From assembly GCA_046727175.1 (NCBI GenBank), contig JBKPCD010000066.1, positions 1-43,890 on the forward strand: DNA of 43,890 bases, written 5' to 3'. Made by a program: the position numbers and the translations under genes. Below the pieces are notes generated by a model. The model was not told where the DNA came from. It did no database searches and saw only the letters and a program-made list of their open reading frames with translations. Of the stretch, positions 1 to 8,648 are shown one piece after another; position 1 is the first letter of the stretch; each line of letters opens with the position of its first letter. The stretch is from JBKPCD01 sp046727175. GTDB taxonomy: Bacteria; Acidobacteriota; Vicinamibacteria; Vicinamibacterales; 2-12-FULL-66-21.

Positions 1-92
1 TGGGCCCGCCGCGCGTCCTCCGCGCGAATCTTGCGACTTCGAACTCGACGTTCCAGTTCCTCGCGTTCGCCGGTCGTCAATGTGAGCGCCAT
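1..92 (-). CDS. IS630-like transposase, N-terminal fragment (runs off window edge)
   Basis: Only the first 30 codons are visible; the rest lies outside the window. Reading from the ATG at 92-90, the peptide begins MALTLTTGEREELERRV and continues with a basic stretch ending in an EDARRA-type motif. This resembles the N-terminal helix-turn-helix start of IS630/Tc1-mariner type transposases, which often begin with an LTL-T-ER-ELE segment followed by a basic R-rich AEDARRA segment. The call rests on this short stretch, so it is moderate. Whether the transposase is intact cannot be seen. A 169-bp inverted-repeat element begins 43 bp upstream of its start. Confidence 0.55.
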   Translation of the reverse strand, partial: MALTLTTGEREELERRVRSRKIRAEDARRA

Positions 93-134
93 TTGGCGCA
101 GCAGTATAGCACTAGTAATTCAGTGGTAACAGTC

Positions 135-303
135 CACTAGTGGCTCGTATCAGCTGAATCGGTAGCACCTTTCGGGCGGGGCATCCCGGCTGGCGGCGTT
201 GCTCCTCCCTCAAATACTGCCGGTATTCTCGGTCGTCGCGTCTTGCCATCCGGGCGCCGCGCTCCGAAATCTGCTACCGATTCAGCTGATACGAGCCGCT
301 AGT
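135..303. repeat. Inverted-repeat element (MITE/REP-like), 32-bp arms
   Basis: The segment 135-166 and the segment 272-303 are reverse complements over 32 bp with a single mismatch. The similarity continues more loosely into the 105-bp interior (GGTAGCA...TTTCGG...CCCGG...TGGC on both arms). The centre contains a smaller dyad, AATAC-TGCCG-GTATT. CTAGT motifs flank both ends. The right arm overlaps the TAG stop codon (299-301) of the neighbouring membrane protein gene. The element lies between that stop and an IS630-like transposase start, so a small non-autonomous element is possible, but no target duplication was established. Confidence 0.75.
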
Positions 304-1864
304 GATCAGTGATTCGATACACCCGCAACCTGCCGAACTCGAACGCCAGCGGCAAGTTCATTGATGCTTCCGTGACGAGATAATCGAGGTCGTACTCGGA
401 CGCCAGCTGACGAGCGCGGTCGGGTGTCAGCGACGCGAAATCGCCGACCGCAAGAAGTCGGTCGCGCGTTCGCATCGCCACGACGCGGTCGTACATCCCG
501 ATCGCGTCGTCCTTGATCGCCTCCGTGAACACGTCCCGCTGCCCGGCAACGCGGACGCTCGTACCGTACTTGACCGCGTGTGCCGGATCCGCCAGCCAGT
601 GCGTGTCACGCGCCGTGCCGCGTGCCCATCGCATCACGCGTCCCCAGTCTGTATCGGGAATATCGATCGAGACGAGCTCGCGCTGGGCAGACACGGCGCG
701 TGCGACATATCCGCTTCGAACGATCGTCACCGCGATGACCGCCAACGCAACCGCCCGCGCGCGCCGCTCCGAGGGTCGCGCTCCTTCCGCCAGCATCCAG
801 ACTGCATACACCGTCGCGAGGAAGTCGAGCATCCAGAAGATCCGGGCGGGCTGCGTCTGCACGGCAAGCTGTACGCCTGCAGCGTTCAGAGGCACTGCCA
901 CCGCAAACACCACGACGAGCGAGAGGCAGCCAATCAGGACACCGCGTTCGCGCGGTGTGACCAGCCCCGCGGCACGTCGACGACGAAAGATCGCGAGGAT
1001 CACGGGCACGTAGCCAAGATTCAGAAGCCACGCCGTCATCGGCCAGCGCAACGGAAACAGATAGTTCTTGTCCGGCAGCGTCGCCACCCACGCCGGATCC
1101 ATCGTCGAGAGCCGCCCCGCGAGAGGACCGGCCATCAGCGCCCATCCCCCGAGCACGGCGCCCACCCCACAAATCACGGCGGCCGGCACGCGAAGATGAC
1201 GGTCAGCAACGACGGTGGCAACGCCAACCCACACGGTGAACCACACGGCAGTCGTCGGGTGCTCGAGCGCGCCGATGCAGACGAGCGCTGCCGCTACGGC
1301 GGTGCGCCCGCGCAGGAACGCCGCAAGACCCAGTACTCCGCAGGCGAACGCGACCTGCCGAGGGTGGAAGTACCACTCCAGTGTGTTCGTTCCGGACCTG
1401 GCGATCTCGTGCTTCATCGTCAAGGCTGCCAGGAGGCACACGGCGGCCCAGCGCGTCCGGTAAAGGGTGCCTGCGACACGAGCTGCGGCGAGCGCGAGCA
1501 TGGCAAGTGTGACGATGTATAAGACAACAAACAACGATGGCAACGGCAAGGGGATGACGCGCGCCAGCATCGAGATCGTTTCATCGAAGAACGTAAGACG
1601 CGCTTGCGCCTGAATCAGATCGTGATCGTGGGGAAAGAGACCGGGATCGAGTCGTTCGAGCACCGCGGGAACGTAGAAGGCCTGATCCGACGCGCCATAC
1701 CGGTAACCGCCGGAATTCAGTGTCGCGACGACGATGAAAATGAGAAGGAAAGAGACGCATGAGATAAGGGAAAAGGGACAAGGGAAAAGAGAAAAAGCTG
1801 TGTTGTGTCTCTCTATCCTTCTCTCTCCGGTTCCCCTTCTCCCTTCTCCCTTTTCATTGCTCAT
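299..1864 (-). CDS. Polytopic membrane protein with soluble C-terminal domain (GT-C-like, unnamed family)
   Basis: This protein of about 521 residues has a first hydrophobic segment near residues 22-48, then many transmembrane helices interspersed with short loops up to about residue 390, and finally a soluble tail of about 130 residues (LADPAHAVKYG...RDRLLAVGDF...EYDLDYLVTE). The early loop with YGASDQAFYVPAVLERLDP resembles the first extracytoplasmic loop of large GT-C-type or DUF6798-like membrane proteins, where an acidic residue follows the first helix. No enzyme activity can be assigned. The ATG at 1864 overlaps the end of the DinB gene by 11 nt, suggesting translational coupling. No ATG or GTG lies in frame between the purine/pyrimidine repeat and the first helix, so the repeat is likely translated. 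The stop codon sits in an inverted repeat. Confidence 0.7.
   Translation of the reverse strand: MSNEKGEGRRGTGERRIERHNTAFSLFPCPFSLISCVSFLLIFIVVATLNSGGYRYGASDQAFYVPAVLERLDPGLFPHDHDLIQAQARLTFFDETISMLARVIPLPLPSLFVVLYIVTLAMLALAAARVAGTLYRTRWAAVCLLAALTMKHEIARSGTNTLEWYFHPRQVAFACGVLGLAAFLRGRTAVAAALVCIGALEHPTTAVWFTVWVGVATVVADRHLRVPAAVICGVGAVLGGWALMAGPLAGRLSTMDPAWVATLPDKNYLFPLRWPMTAWLLNLGYVPVILAIFRRRRAAGLVTPRERGVLIGCLSLVVVFAVAVPLNAAGVQLAVQTQPARIFWMLDFLATVYAVWMLAEGARPSERRARAVALAVIAVTIVRSGYVARAVSAQRELVSIDIPDTDWGRVMRWARGTARDTHWLADPAHAVKYGTSVRVAGQRDVFTEAIKDDAIGMYDRVVAMRTRDRLLAVGDFASLTPDRARQLASEYDLDYLVTEASMNLPLAFEFGRLRVYRITDH
1761..1855. repeat. Purine/pyrimidine inverted word repeat inside a gene 5' end
   Basis: On the plus strand 1761-1797 is a purine tract built from AAGGGAAAAGGGACAAGGG words, and 1807-1855 is the pyrimidine counterpart (CCCTTCTCCCTTCTCCC). 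The two arms are imperfect inverted repeats. The element forms codons 4-37 or so of the membrane protein gene read on the minus strand. The same words recur at 8473-8631. Confidence 0.75.
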
Positions 1865-2354
1865 CGGCCGTTGGACCGTAGATCGGCGGGACGGGAATAT
1901 TCCGGAGCCTGAGATACACGCTGAGCTGCCCACGATGATGAATCGTATGGTTCAACACGAAGCTCCGGAGAGCGCTGATCTTCGGCAGCGTGAAGAAAAC
2001 CTGGTCTCCCTTTTTGAGGGTCCAGCTGGCGAGGAGCTCGGCATCGGTCAACGGCGCGAGACCGGCTCGCCCCGACTTGACCTTCGCGTCGAACTCCTGC
2101 AGCAGCGCCGCTCGCGACGCAGGCGCGTGCGGACGCGCGCCATCGGCGATCGAGTCCAAATCGAGCGACGCAGCACTGACAATGAAACTGCACCACTTCG
2201 GAATGGCGGCGAGATGTCCCGCCAGCTCTCCCATGGAGCGTGACTTCTCGTGCGGCTTCCACGCGTAATCCGCCTCCGGCACACGGTCCAGCAGACGGCG
2301 GGTGGAGCCCATCTCGTGATCGAACTCAGGAAGAAGCGCCTCGGTGATCGGCAT
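1854..2354 (-). CDS. DinB-family (DinB_2/YfiT-fold) metal-binding protein
   Basis: The 166-residue product has the hallmarks of the DinB/YfiT four-helix-bundle superfamily: an N-terminal segment MGSTRRLLDRVPEADYAWKP, the motif MGELAGHLA giving His47, and the C-terminal NHTIHHRGQ giving His136 and His140. These three histidines form the usual divalent-metal site. Length is typical. Members include thiol-dependent S-transferases, maleylpyruvate isomerase-like enzymes and DNA-damage-induced proteins of unknown reaction, so no substrate is assigned. The protein is predicted cytoplasmic. Its 3' end overlaps the start of the downstream membrane-protein gene, so the two are probably co-transcribed. 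The upstream spacer carries GAAGT-type word repeats and no obvious Shine-Dalgarno sequence. Confidence 0.85.
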   Translation of the reverse strand: MPITEALLPEFDHEMGSTRRLLDRVPEADYAWKPHEKSRSMGELAGHLAAIPKWCSFIVSAASLDLDSIADGARPHAPASRAALLQEFDAKVKSGRAGLAPLTDAELLASWTLKKGDQVFFTLPKISALRSFVLNHTIHHRGQLSVYLRLRNIPVPPIYGPTADEQ

Positions 2355-2364
2355 TGCGATGTGT

Positions 2365-2406
2365 GAAAGTAAGAGTAGGAAGTAAGAAGTTCGAAGTTAC
2401 AAGTAC
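2365..2406. repeat. Degenerate GAAGT word repeat
   Basis: The short spacer between the DinB start and the end of the BNR-propeller gene is a drifting tandem of GAAAGT / GTAAGA / GGAAGT / AAGAAGTTCGAAGTT words. Related wording (TAGAAGCTAGAAGTTAG) appears at 23931-23947. Confidence 0.6.
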
Positions 2407-2415
2407 TTTCTCGTT

Positions 2416-5400
2416 CTACATGATGCTGTCTGTCTCGACGACAATCGTTTTCTGTCCGATCGGTTTGTCGCCAATGGAGAGCCTGAGCAGGTAGGTGCCT
2501 GCGGGGACGGCCGGCGGAAAGAAGCCGCGGCCGCGTCCTCCACCGCCGCCACCAGCTTGTGCCTGGGGCGTGCCGCCCGGTTGTTCGCCCCGACCAGGTG
2601 CCGCACCCGCCGCGCCGGCAGGCGTTTGTCCTCCTACCGGAGGCTGTTCCGCGGGAGGCTGTCCTGCCGGAGGCTGCGGTCCTTCGCCACCCGGCGCGCC
2701 TGGCCCTCGACCGCGGCCTGGAGGCGGATTCGATGCGAGATCCCATTGGACCCGGTTCAAGCCGGCGACTTTCGTCCCCGTCATCGAGCGGACCTCGCGG
2801 CCGGTGACGTCGCTGATCGTGATCTTCACGTCCTCGGTCGGTGCGTTCTTCAACCAATAGCTGATCGAAGTGCCGCGCGCCGGATTCTGGCCGCGGAAGT
2901 GCTTCGCGCCTTCCACGACGATCGTCTTCTGAATGTCGATGAGCCACGGTACGCCCGGCCGCACGTCGAGAAGCGTTGCATCGGAATTCATGACGTCATC
3001 GGTCAGCTGCTGCAGCGGGGTGATGTCGTCGATGATCCAGATGCTGCGCCCGTGTGTGCCGACGATCAGATCGTTGTCGCGGGGATGCACGAGGATGTCA
3101 TCGATGCGAACCGTCGGCAGGCCGTTCATGAACCGCTTCCACTCTTTCCCGCCGTTCAACGAAATGTAGAACGCGTGTTCGGTGCCGAGATAAAGCAGGT
3201 TGCGATTCTTCGGGTCCTCGCGGATGACGTTCACGTTCCCTACGGGCAGGTTCGCGGCAACCGAGGTCCACGTCTCGCCGTAGTCCTTCGTGACGAACAC
3301 GTACGGTTTGTGATCGTCGGTGCGGTGGCCGTCGAACGTGACGTAGCACGTCCCCGCGTCGAAGTGTGACGGCTCGACTCGAGAGACGTGGGTTTCCTTC
3401 GGCACGCCGGTCACGTTGTCGACGACGTTCGTCCACGTCGCGCCTCCATCGCGGCTGACCTGCAGGTTGCCGTCGTTGGTGCCCACCCAGAGAATTCCGG
3501 GAACGATGTACGACTCGCCAATCGTGATGATGTTGCTGAACGACGCGGCGCCATCGTGCTTCGAGGCCATGGGCGCCTTGCCGTCAACGCCCATGATCGG
3601 CCGATCGTTCCGCCCGATGTTGCGCGTCAGATCGAGTGACGCCGTCCACGTGTCGCCGCGATCGTAGGAGCGGAACAGCCGATCGGCGCCGAGATACACC
3701 GTCCGCGGATTGTGCGGCGACAGGATGAACGGCGTGTTCCAGTAGAAGCGAAAATACGTGTCGGGCGCCGGTCTTGGCACGACGTTGCCGTTCGGATTGC
3801 CCCGACCGAACCCGAACTGTGCGGCAAGCTGCTGAAGCTGCTCGGGCGTCATTCCTTCGGTACCCGGAAACGCTCCAGGTTGCAGGCCGCCGCGTTGACC
3901 CGGTGCCTGCGGTCCGGATGGACGGATCGACGTCGCCCGTCCGGCGCGCAGATCGAGACGTTGTGTCGCACCGTCCTGTGACTCCGCATAGAGCACGGTC
4001 CAATCCGATGGGTCGTTGGCAATGTAGAACCCGTCACCGCCGCCGACGCGAAACCAGTCTGAGTTGACGATCCCGTTCTGAGTGCGCGTCGCGCTTGGCC
4101 CGCACCAGCTTCCGTTGTCCTGCAGCCCTCCGCAGACATAGTACGGCTTCCGCATGTCCGCGCTTATCGCGTAGACCTGTCCGACCGCAACCGTGTTCAC
4201 GTACTCCCATGTTTCCGCCTGGTCGTAGCTGACGTCGAGGCCGCCGTCGTTCCCGAGCAGGACGTGATTCCCATTCTTCGGATTGATCCAGATCGCGTGG
4301 TGATCGCTGTGCGGAATCCCCTGAACCTGACGCCACGTCTTCCCGCCGTCAATCGTCTTGAAGAACGGCGCGCCGCCCTGATACGCAATCTCAGGGTTCG
4401 TGGGATCCACGCGCACCTGGCTGTAGTACATCCAGCGATCGCCTTGATTCGACAGGAAGCGCCAGGTCTTGCCGCTGTCGTCCGACCGCCACACGCCGCT
4501 CTTCTTTGGATCCGGTGGTAGTGGCGGACCTCCGCGACCGCGACCACCACCGCCGAAGCCACGCTGTCCCGGAGGCTGGAGGCTGCCGTCGTCGTTCACC
4601 CCGGCGCCCGCGCCGCCGCTCGGTCCGACTTCGAAGGACGCGTAGATCGTCGACGGCTTCGATCGCGCGATGTCGACGCCGATTCGTCCAATGATCGGAT
4701 TGTCGGGAAGACCGTTCCCCGTCAGCTTCGTCCAGTTCTTGCCTCCGTCGGTCGTCCTCCAGAGTCCGCTGCCGGGCCCGCCGCCGTTGAATCCCCATGG
4801 GGTTCAACGGCGCTGGTACGACGCGGCGAACAGAACGTTGGGGTTCGACAAATCCATGACGACATCGGTGAAGCCGGTATCGTTGTCGATGAATTTCGTG
4901 TTCGTCCAGGTCTTGCCACCGTCGACGGTCTTGAACAGGCCGCGCTCCGGGTTCGGTCCGAACAGATGACCAACCGCCGCGACGTACGCGATGTTTGGAT
5001 CCTTCGGGTGCACGACGATACGGCCGATGCTCTGTGTCTCTTTCAGCCCCACGTATTCGAATTTCTTGCCGCCGTCGACGGACTTGTAGACCCCACCTCC
5101 GAACGAAGAGCTCTGGCGATTGTTGGCTTCACCCGTGCCGACGTAGATGACGTCCGGGTTCGATGGGGCGACGGCGATGTCGCCAATCGACGAGACCGGA
5201 TACTCGTCGAAGATTGGCGCCCACGTGGTCCCGTTGTTCGTGGACTTCCAGACGCCGCCCGTCGCGAAGCCGATGTAAATGATGGAGGGATTGCTCTCGA
5301 CGACGGCGATGTCGTCGACGCGTCCACCGATATTGGCCGGGCCGATCGATCGCCAGACGAACGAATCGAGAATCGGATCCTTGGTCGGGTTGATCGGCGG

Positions 5401-5562
5401 CGGCAGGCTCGGCGCGTGCTGCTCGACCCCTCCCCGCACACCACGCGCGGCGGGGACTCCGGGCTGTGGCGCTTGCGCCAGCAGGCCGCGTCCGCCGACC
5501 ACGCAGAGCGCAACTCCCGCAGTCCACATCAACAGGCGCACACGCAGCGTTCCTCGGAACAC
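2416..5562 (-). pseudogene. Secreted BNR/VPS10-type beta-propeller protein, interrupted by in-frame TGA
   Basis: The full reading frame is 1048 codons from the GTG at 5562, which is preceded by AAGGAG. A signal peptide (residues 1-30) ends near LLAQA. Sortilin/BNR-like propeller repeats follow, with many K[ST][TV]DGGKTW motifs, as in the large WD40/YVTN/BNR glycosyl-hydrolase-like proteins of Acidobacteriota. The C-terminus has a Pro/Gly/Gln-rich linker (about 930-1010) and a small beta domain. The frame is broken at codon 253 by TGA (plus-strand TCA at 4804-4806). The sequence before it ends AASYQRR and after it reads TPWGFNGGGPGSGLWRTTDGG, all in one frame. As I recall the family, this site reads QRRRT-WGFNGG, so CGA (Arg) has become TGA by one C-to-T change. 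A second reading frame opens at GTG 4599. This may be a real nonsense allele, a read error, or a readthrough product. Selenocysteine is unlikely because Arg is expected. Confidence 0.8.
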
Positions 5563-5601
5563 ACGGATCTCCTTCGTCGTTTTCTCTGGTTTGACGTTGA
5601 C

Positions 5602-5627
5602 AGGGTGGGGTCTGAAGATCCCGCCCT
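5602..5627. repeat. REP-like palindrome with TGAA loop
   Basis: A 26-nt near-perfect palindrome lies just upstream of the BNR-propeller gene. Its arms pair throughout, with two G-T wobbles, around a TGAA loop. The central TCTGAAGA resembles the CTTCAG core of the elements at 12000-12019 and 15972-16054. Confidence 0.65.
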
Positions 5628-5790
5628 ACCTACAGCTACCCAAGTGAGCTTCGGATTAGGCCGACGTACACGGACAAGGCCCTGAGCCAAAGCCGTGCGC
5701 CCAGAGCCTCTCTACGAGTCGCAACACAGCCATCCTCCTCCTGCACAGTTGCACTTTGGCCGCAGTCTACGACAGGAGGTCGTACGGCGT

Positions 5791-6357
5791 TTACTTCTTG
5801 AAGTCCACCTTGGGGACCCGCTGCGCTTCAGGCGGCGCGGTGAAGTACGGGTATTCCTTGAAGCCGAACACTTTCGCGGTCACGTTGGAGGGGAACCTGC
5901 GACGCTGCGTGTTGTATTCCTGGATTCGCTCGTTGTATCGGCCGCGAGCCACCGCAATCCGGTTTTCCGTTCCCGCGAGCTCGTCCATCAATCGGTTGAA
6001 CTGTTCGTTCGCCTTGAGCTGCGGATAATTCTCCGCGACGGCGAGAAGCCGGCCGAGCGCGGCGCTCTGCTGGTTCGCCGCCTGAATCGTCTCTTCGGGC
6101 GTTTTCGCGGCAAGGAGCCTCGAGCGCGATTCAGCGATCTCCCTGTAGACGCCTTCTTCGTGCGCCGCGTATCCCTTGACGGTCTCGACGAGGTTGGGAA
6201 TCAGGTCGTTTCGCCGCTGTATCTGGTTCTGAACCTCTCCCCACGAGGCCTTGATCGCCTCTTCCTGAGTGGTGAACTTGTTGTACGAACAACCGGCGAC
6301 CCCGGCCGTCATCAGGAGAATCAGCGACGCAATCACGTGACGGTTACGGCTTGTCAT
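5791..6357 (-). CDS. lemA: LemA family lipoprotein
   Basis: The 188-residue product matches the LemA family in length and sequence. It begins with a lipoprotein signal peptide (MTSRNRHVIASLILLMTAG, lipobox VAGC, Cys23). An amphipathic alpha-helical domain follows, with the hallmark QIQRRNDLIPNLVETVKGYA, then ENYPQLKANEQF and ENRIAVARGRYNE, and the end FPSNVTAKVFGFKEYPYF. LemA proteins are helical-bundle membrane-anchored proteins of unclear biochemical role, often encoded next to a TPM-domain protein. Here the TPM gene lies 1.3 kb upstream on the same strand, with an opposite-strand protease gene between. GAGGT lies about six bases before the ATG. Confidence 0.95.
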   Translation of the reverse strand: MTSRNRHVIASLILLMTAGVAGCSYNKFTTQEEAIKASWGEVQNQIQRRNDLIPNLVETVKGYAAHEEGVYREIAESRSRLLAAKTPEETIQAANQQSAALGRLLAVAENYPQLKANEQFNRLMDELAGTENRIAVARGRYNERIQEYNTQRRRFPSNVTAKVFGFKEYPYFTAPPEAQRVPKVDFKK

Positions 6358-6536
6358 GCGACCTCACTCGAATCACGATCGGCTTGGCTCGAGGCTCCCG
6401 GCTCCCGCCTTCGCTAAAGCTACGCGGGCCACCGTAGCCTTGGTGGAGGTGGCTGGGCGTGCCCTGCCGGAAGCCGTCAGCCAAAACGCTGAACATCACG
6501 GGTTAGTATGACGTACGGGAAGCGCTTTGGGGTCTC

Positions 6537-7481
6537 GTGCGCTCCCGCGTTGAAATGCTCCGATTGATTTTCACGATCCAGCTCGTCCTCATCGCGTCCG
6601 CTGGCTGGATCGACGCGACACAGTCGTCACAGATCGCAGAAATCCGCTTCCGCTGGACGCCGGGTCAGATCGAGATTCCCGTTTCGGTTCAGGGAGCTCC
6701 GCCCGTCACGTTCCTGCTCGACACCGGCGCGGAGTTCTCCGTCATCAGCACTGCGCTCGCAGAGCGCCTTCACGTCACGACCACTAGTCAAGGGGCGCGG
6801 GACTTCGCAGATGGGGTATCGCTCACGCTCGGCGCGGCGGCTCTCGCGCGCGGACGCGACATCCGACTCCTGGATCAACGTGTGATGGTGATGCCGTTTG
6901 ATGGCTACCGGCAGCGCGGGCGCGATATCGCCGGCTTGATTGGGTACGATTTCTTCGCGCGATACGTCGCTCAGATCGATTTCGAAAACACAACGCTGCG
7001 GATACGGGAACCGCAGTCGTTCCATCTGCCTTCCGCGGCCTCACGTCTTCCCATCGAATTCGTCGGGCGTCTTCCGGTGATGACGGCCGTGCTCGAATTC
7101 GATTCACGTGAGCGACTCGATGCGCGACTGATGGTCGATACGGGCGCGTCGCAGACGGTCATCCTGCGCCATCCGTTCGCGCGGCGTCATCAACTGGTGG
7201 AGCTCGCACCCGATGGCCCCACGCGAATCGCCCCAAGCCTGGCGAGTGGCAATCTGAAGCTCGTTCGTCTTCCTGCGCGGCGACTGCGCGTCGGCTCGTG
7301 GTGGTTCGACGATCCGTTCGTGCAGGCGCATCGCGAGCCGATCGGCTCGGGCGCTTACACCGATACGGACGGTGTTATTGGTAACGAGGTGCTGCGACGG
7401 TTCCGGTTGACCGTCGACTATTCCCGACGAATGCTGGGTCTCGAGCCGACGGACCGGTTGAATGAGCCGTTCGCGAGGTGA
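6537..7481 (+). CDS. Secreted retropepsin-like aspartyl protease
   Basis: The 314-residue protein carries two copies of the aspartyl-protease active-site motif: FLLDTGAEFSVIS with Asp62 and LMVDTGASQTVIL with Asp201. Both lobes are therefore encoded in one chain. This fits the gag-polyprotein/retropepsin-like protease superfamily (PF13650/PF13975), which is common in diderms. An N-terminal hydrophobic segment (LRLIFTIQLVLIASAGW) suggests export to the periplasm. The GTG at 6537 is chosen because a G-rich stretch precedes it; the ATG at 6555 is an alternative that keeps the signal segment. The substrate is unknown. The gene is convergent with the TPM-domain gene and lies between TPM and lemA, two genes that are commonly neighbours. 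Confidence 0.85.
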   Translation: MRSRVEMLRLIFTIQLVLIASAGWIDATQSSQIAEIRFRWTPGQIEIPVSVQGAPPVTFLLDTGAEFSVISTALAERLHVTTTSQGARDFADGVSLTLGAAALARGRDIRLLDQRVMVMPFDGYRQRGRDIAGLIGYDFFARYVAQIDFENTTLRIREPQSFHLPSAASRLPIEFVGRLPVMTAVLEFDSRERLDARLMVDTGASQTVILRHPFARRHQLVELAPDGPTRIAPSLASGNLKLVRLPARRLRVGSWWFDDPFVQAHREPIGSGAYTDTDGVIGNEVLRRFRLTVDYSRRMLGLEPTDRLNEPFAR

Positions 7482-7522
7482 GCCAGTCGCTGATCGTCGA
7501 CGTGCGGCGAGACCCAATAAAC

Positions 7523-7626
7523 GAGACGCGGATTTCCGCGGATTCTCACGGATGGGTTCCTGGGTTGCGGACCGCAGAGGCCCGGCCGGGCCAATCCGCG
7601 TCAATCGGCGTTCATGCGCGTCTCGT
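7523..7626. repeat. Inverted word repeat, GCGGATT family
   Basis: The left arm (7523-7556) has ACGCGGATTTCCGCGGATTC words. The right arm (7591-7626) has the complement, CAATCCGCGTCAATCGGCG and ending GCGCGTCTCGT. The outer ACGAGACGCG/CGCGTCTCGT pair is exact. It lies between two convergent genes, a place where it could act as a bidirectional transcript end. Confidence 0.7.
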
Positions 7627-7697
7627 GCTGTTCCTGGAGCGGCCGGCCGCGTCTCACTCGCGCGGACTTGCGGCGATTCCGGCGGCCATCGACTGTT

Positions 7698-8648
7698 TCA
7701 CCATCCGCCGCTCGCGCCGCCGCCGCCGCTGCGTCCGCCCCCGAACCCACCGAATCCTCCGCCGCCACCACCGCCGCCGAACCCGCCGCGACCGAAGCCG
7801 CCGAATCCGCCACCGAGGCCTCCGCCAAACGGACCGACGCCGCTGTTCCAGCCGCTCCACGGTCCGCCACCCCAGTATCGCCGGCGGCGCCGGCGTCCGC
7901 GCGTCATCAGGATCAGGATGATGATGAAGAAGACGATCGTCGAGAACGGAATACGGATAGGCACGTCTGGCCTGACCGGCTCTCGCGGGACCTGCTGCAG
8001 CGTGACGCCACGTCCTTCGGCAACGCGATTGATGATTCGCGTCGTCCCCGCCAGCAGTCCGGCGCCGAAGTTGCCTTTCCTGAACTCGGGAAGCATGGCC
8101 TCGCGGATGGTCTGCCCTGCGAAGCCATCCGTGATGAACGCTTCCAGGTCGTAGCCGACCTCGATGCCCACTTGTCGATCGTCGACCGCAAGGACGATCA
8201 GGAGGCCGTTGTCCTTGCCGCGCACGCCGATGCCGCGGCCGTGGTTCTCGAACATCTTGACTTTGTATTCGTTGATGTCCGCGTATGGCCGGTACGTGCG
8301 AACGGTCGCCACCACGACGACGTCTGTCGTCGCCTGCTGCAGCGACCGGATTCTGCGATCGAGCTCGCGTTCGCTCTCGTCGTCGATGACGTTGGCAAAG
8401 TCATTGACGGGTTGGCTGAGCAGCGGCGGCAGCGGCAGTTCTGCGCGGGCACTGACGGTGGCCACGCCACAAACAGGACAAGGGAAAAGGGAAGAAAAGG
8501 GAAAAGGCAAAACGGAAAAGGGAGAAGAAGGCGGAGACGGAGTGCGCAAAGGCAGAACCAAAAACCCGAGCGTCAGCAGGGCGGTTGCGACGAGCCCGGT
8601 GCTTTCCCTCTTCCCTTGTGCCCTTTCCCTTGACACGCGAAGCCTCAC
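7698..8648 (-). CDS. TPM-domain (YgcG-like) membrane protein with Gly-rich tail
   Basis: From the chosen GTG at 8648 the product is about 316 residues. It has a hydrophobic N-terminus, then a TPM domain (about 65-185: QPVNDFANVIDDESERELD, TDVVVVATVRTY, NGLLIVLAVDDRQVGIEVGYDLE), one transmembrane helix (STIVFFIIILILM), an Arg cluster and a C-terminal tail of GGGFGG repeats. TPM (PF04536) proteins are membrane-anchored, and plant TLP18.3 belongs to this group. The Gly-rich tail is normal for the family. GTG overlaps the TGA of the upstream gene as GTGA, implying coupling; a GTG at 8660 is also possible. Residues around 35-55 (SPFSVLPFPFSSLFPCP) come from a pyrimidine word repeat, so the signal region is partly repeat-derived. 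Confidence 0.88.
   Translation of the reverse strand: MRLRVSRERAQGKRESTGLVATALLTLGFLVLPLRTPSPPSSPFSVLPFPFSSLFPCPVCGVATVSARAELPLPPLLSQPVNDFANVIDDESERELDRRIRSLQQATTDVVVVATVRTYRPYADINEYKVKMFENHGRGIGVRGKDNGLLIVLAVDDRQVGIEVGYDLEAFITDGFAGQTIREAMLPEFRKGNFGAGLLAGTTRIINRVAEGRGVTLQQVPREPVRPDVPIRIPFSTIVFFIIILILMTRGRRRRRRYWGGGPWSGWNSGVGPFGGGLGGGFGGFGRGGFGGGGGGGGFGGFGGGRSGGGGASGGW
8473..8631. repeat. Purine/pyrimidine inverted word repeat inside TPM gene
   Basis: The purine arm at 8473-8536 (CAGGACAAGGGAAAAGGG words) and the pyrimidine arm at 8601-8631 (TTTCCCTCTTCCCTTGTGCC) flank the codons of the hydrophobic N-terminal segment. The wording AAGGGAAAAGGGA and CCCTTGT is shared with the element at 1761-1855. 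A single-arm copy (AAAAGGGAAAAGGAAAAGC) lies at 17039-17057. Confidence 0.75.

Noticed and set aside
578..1522. Long plus-strand open frame opposite the membrane protein gene
   Set aside because: The translation is Arg/His-rich with no domain, and it mirrors the GC-rich codons of the real minus-strand gene.
4804..4806. TGA in the BNR-propeller gene read as selenocysteine
   Set aside because: Arg is expected at the site, no SECIS-like stem with a G-U loop follows, and no family precedent is known to me.
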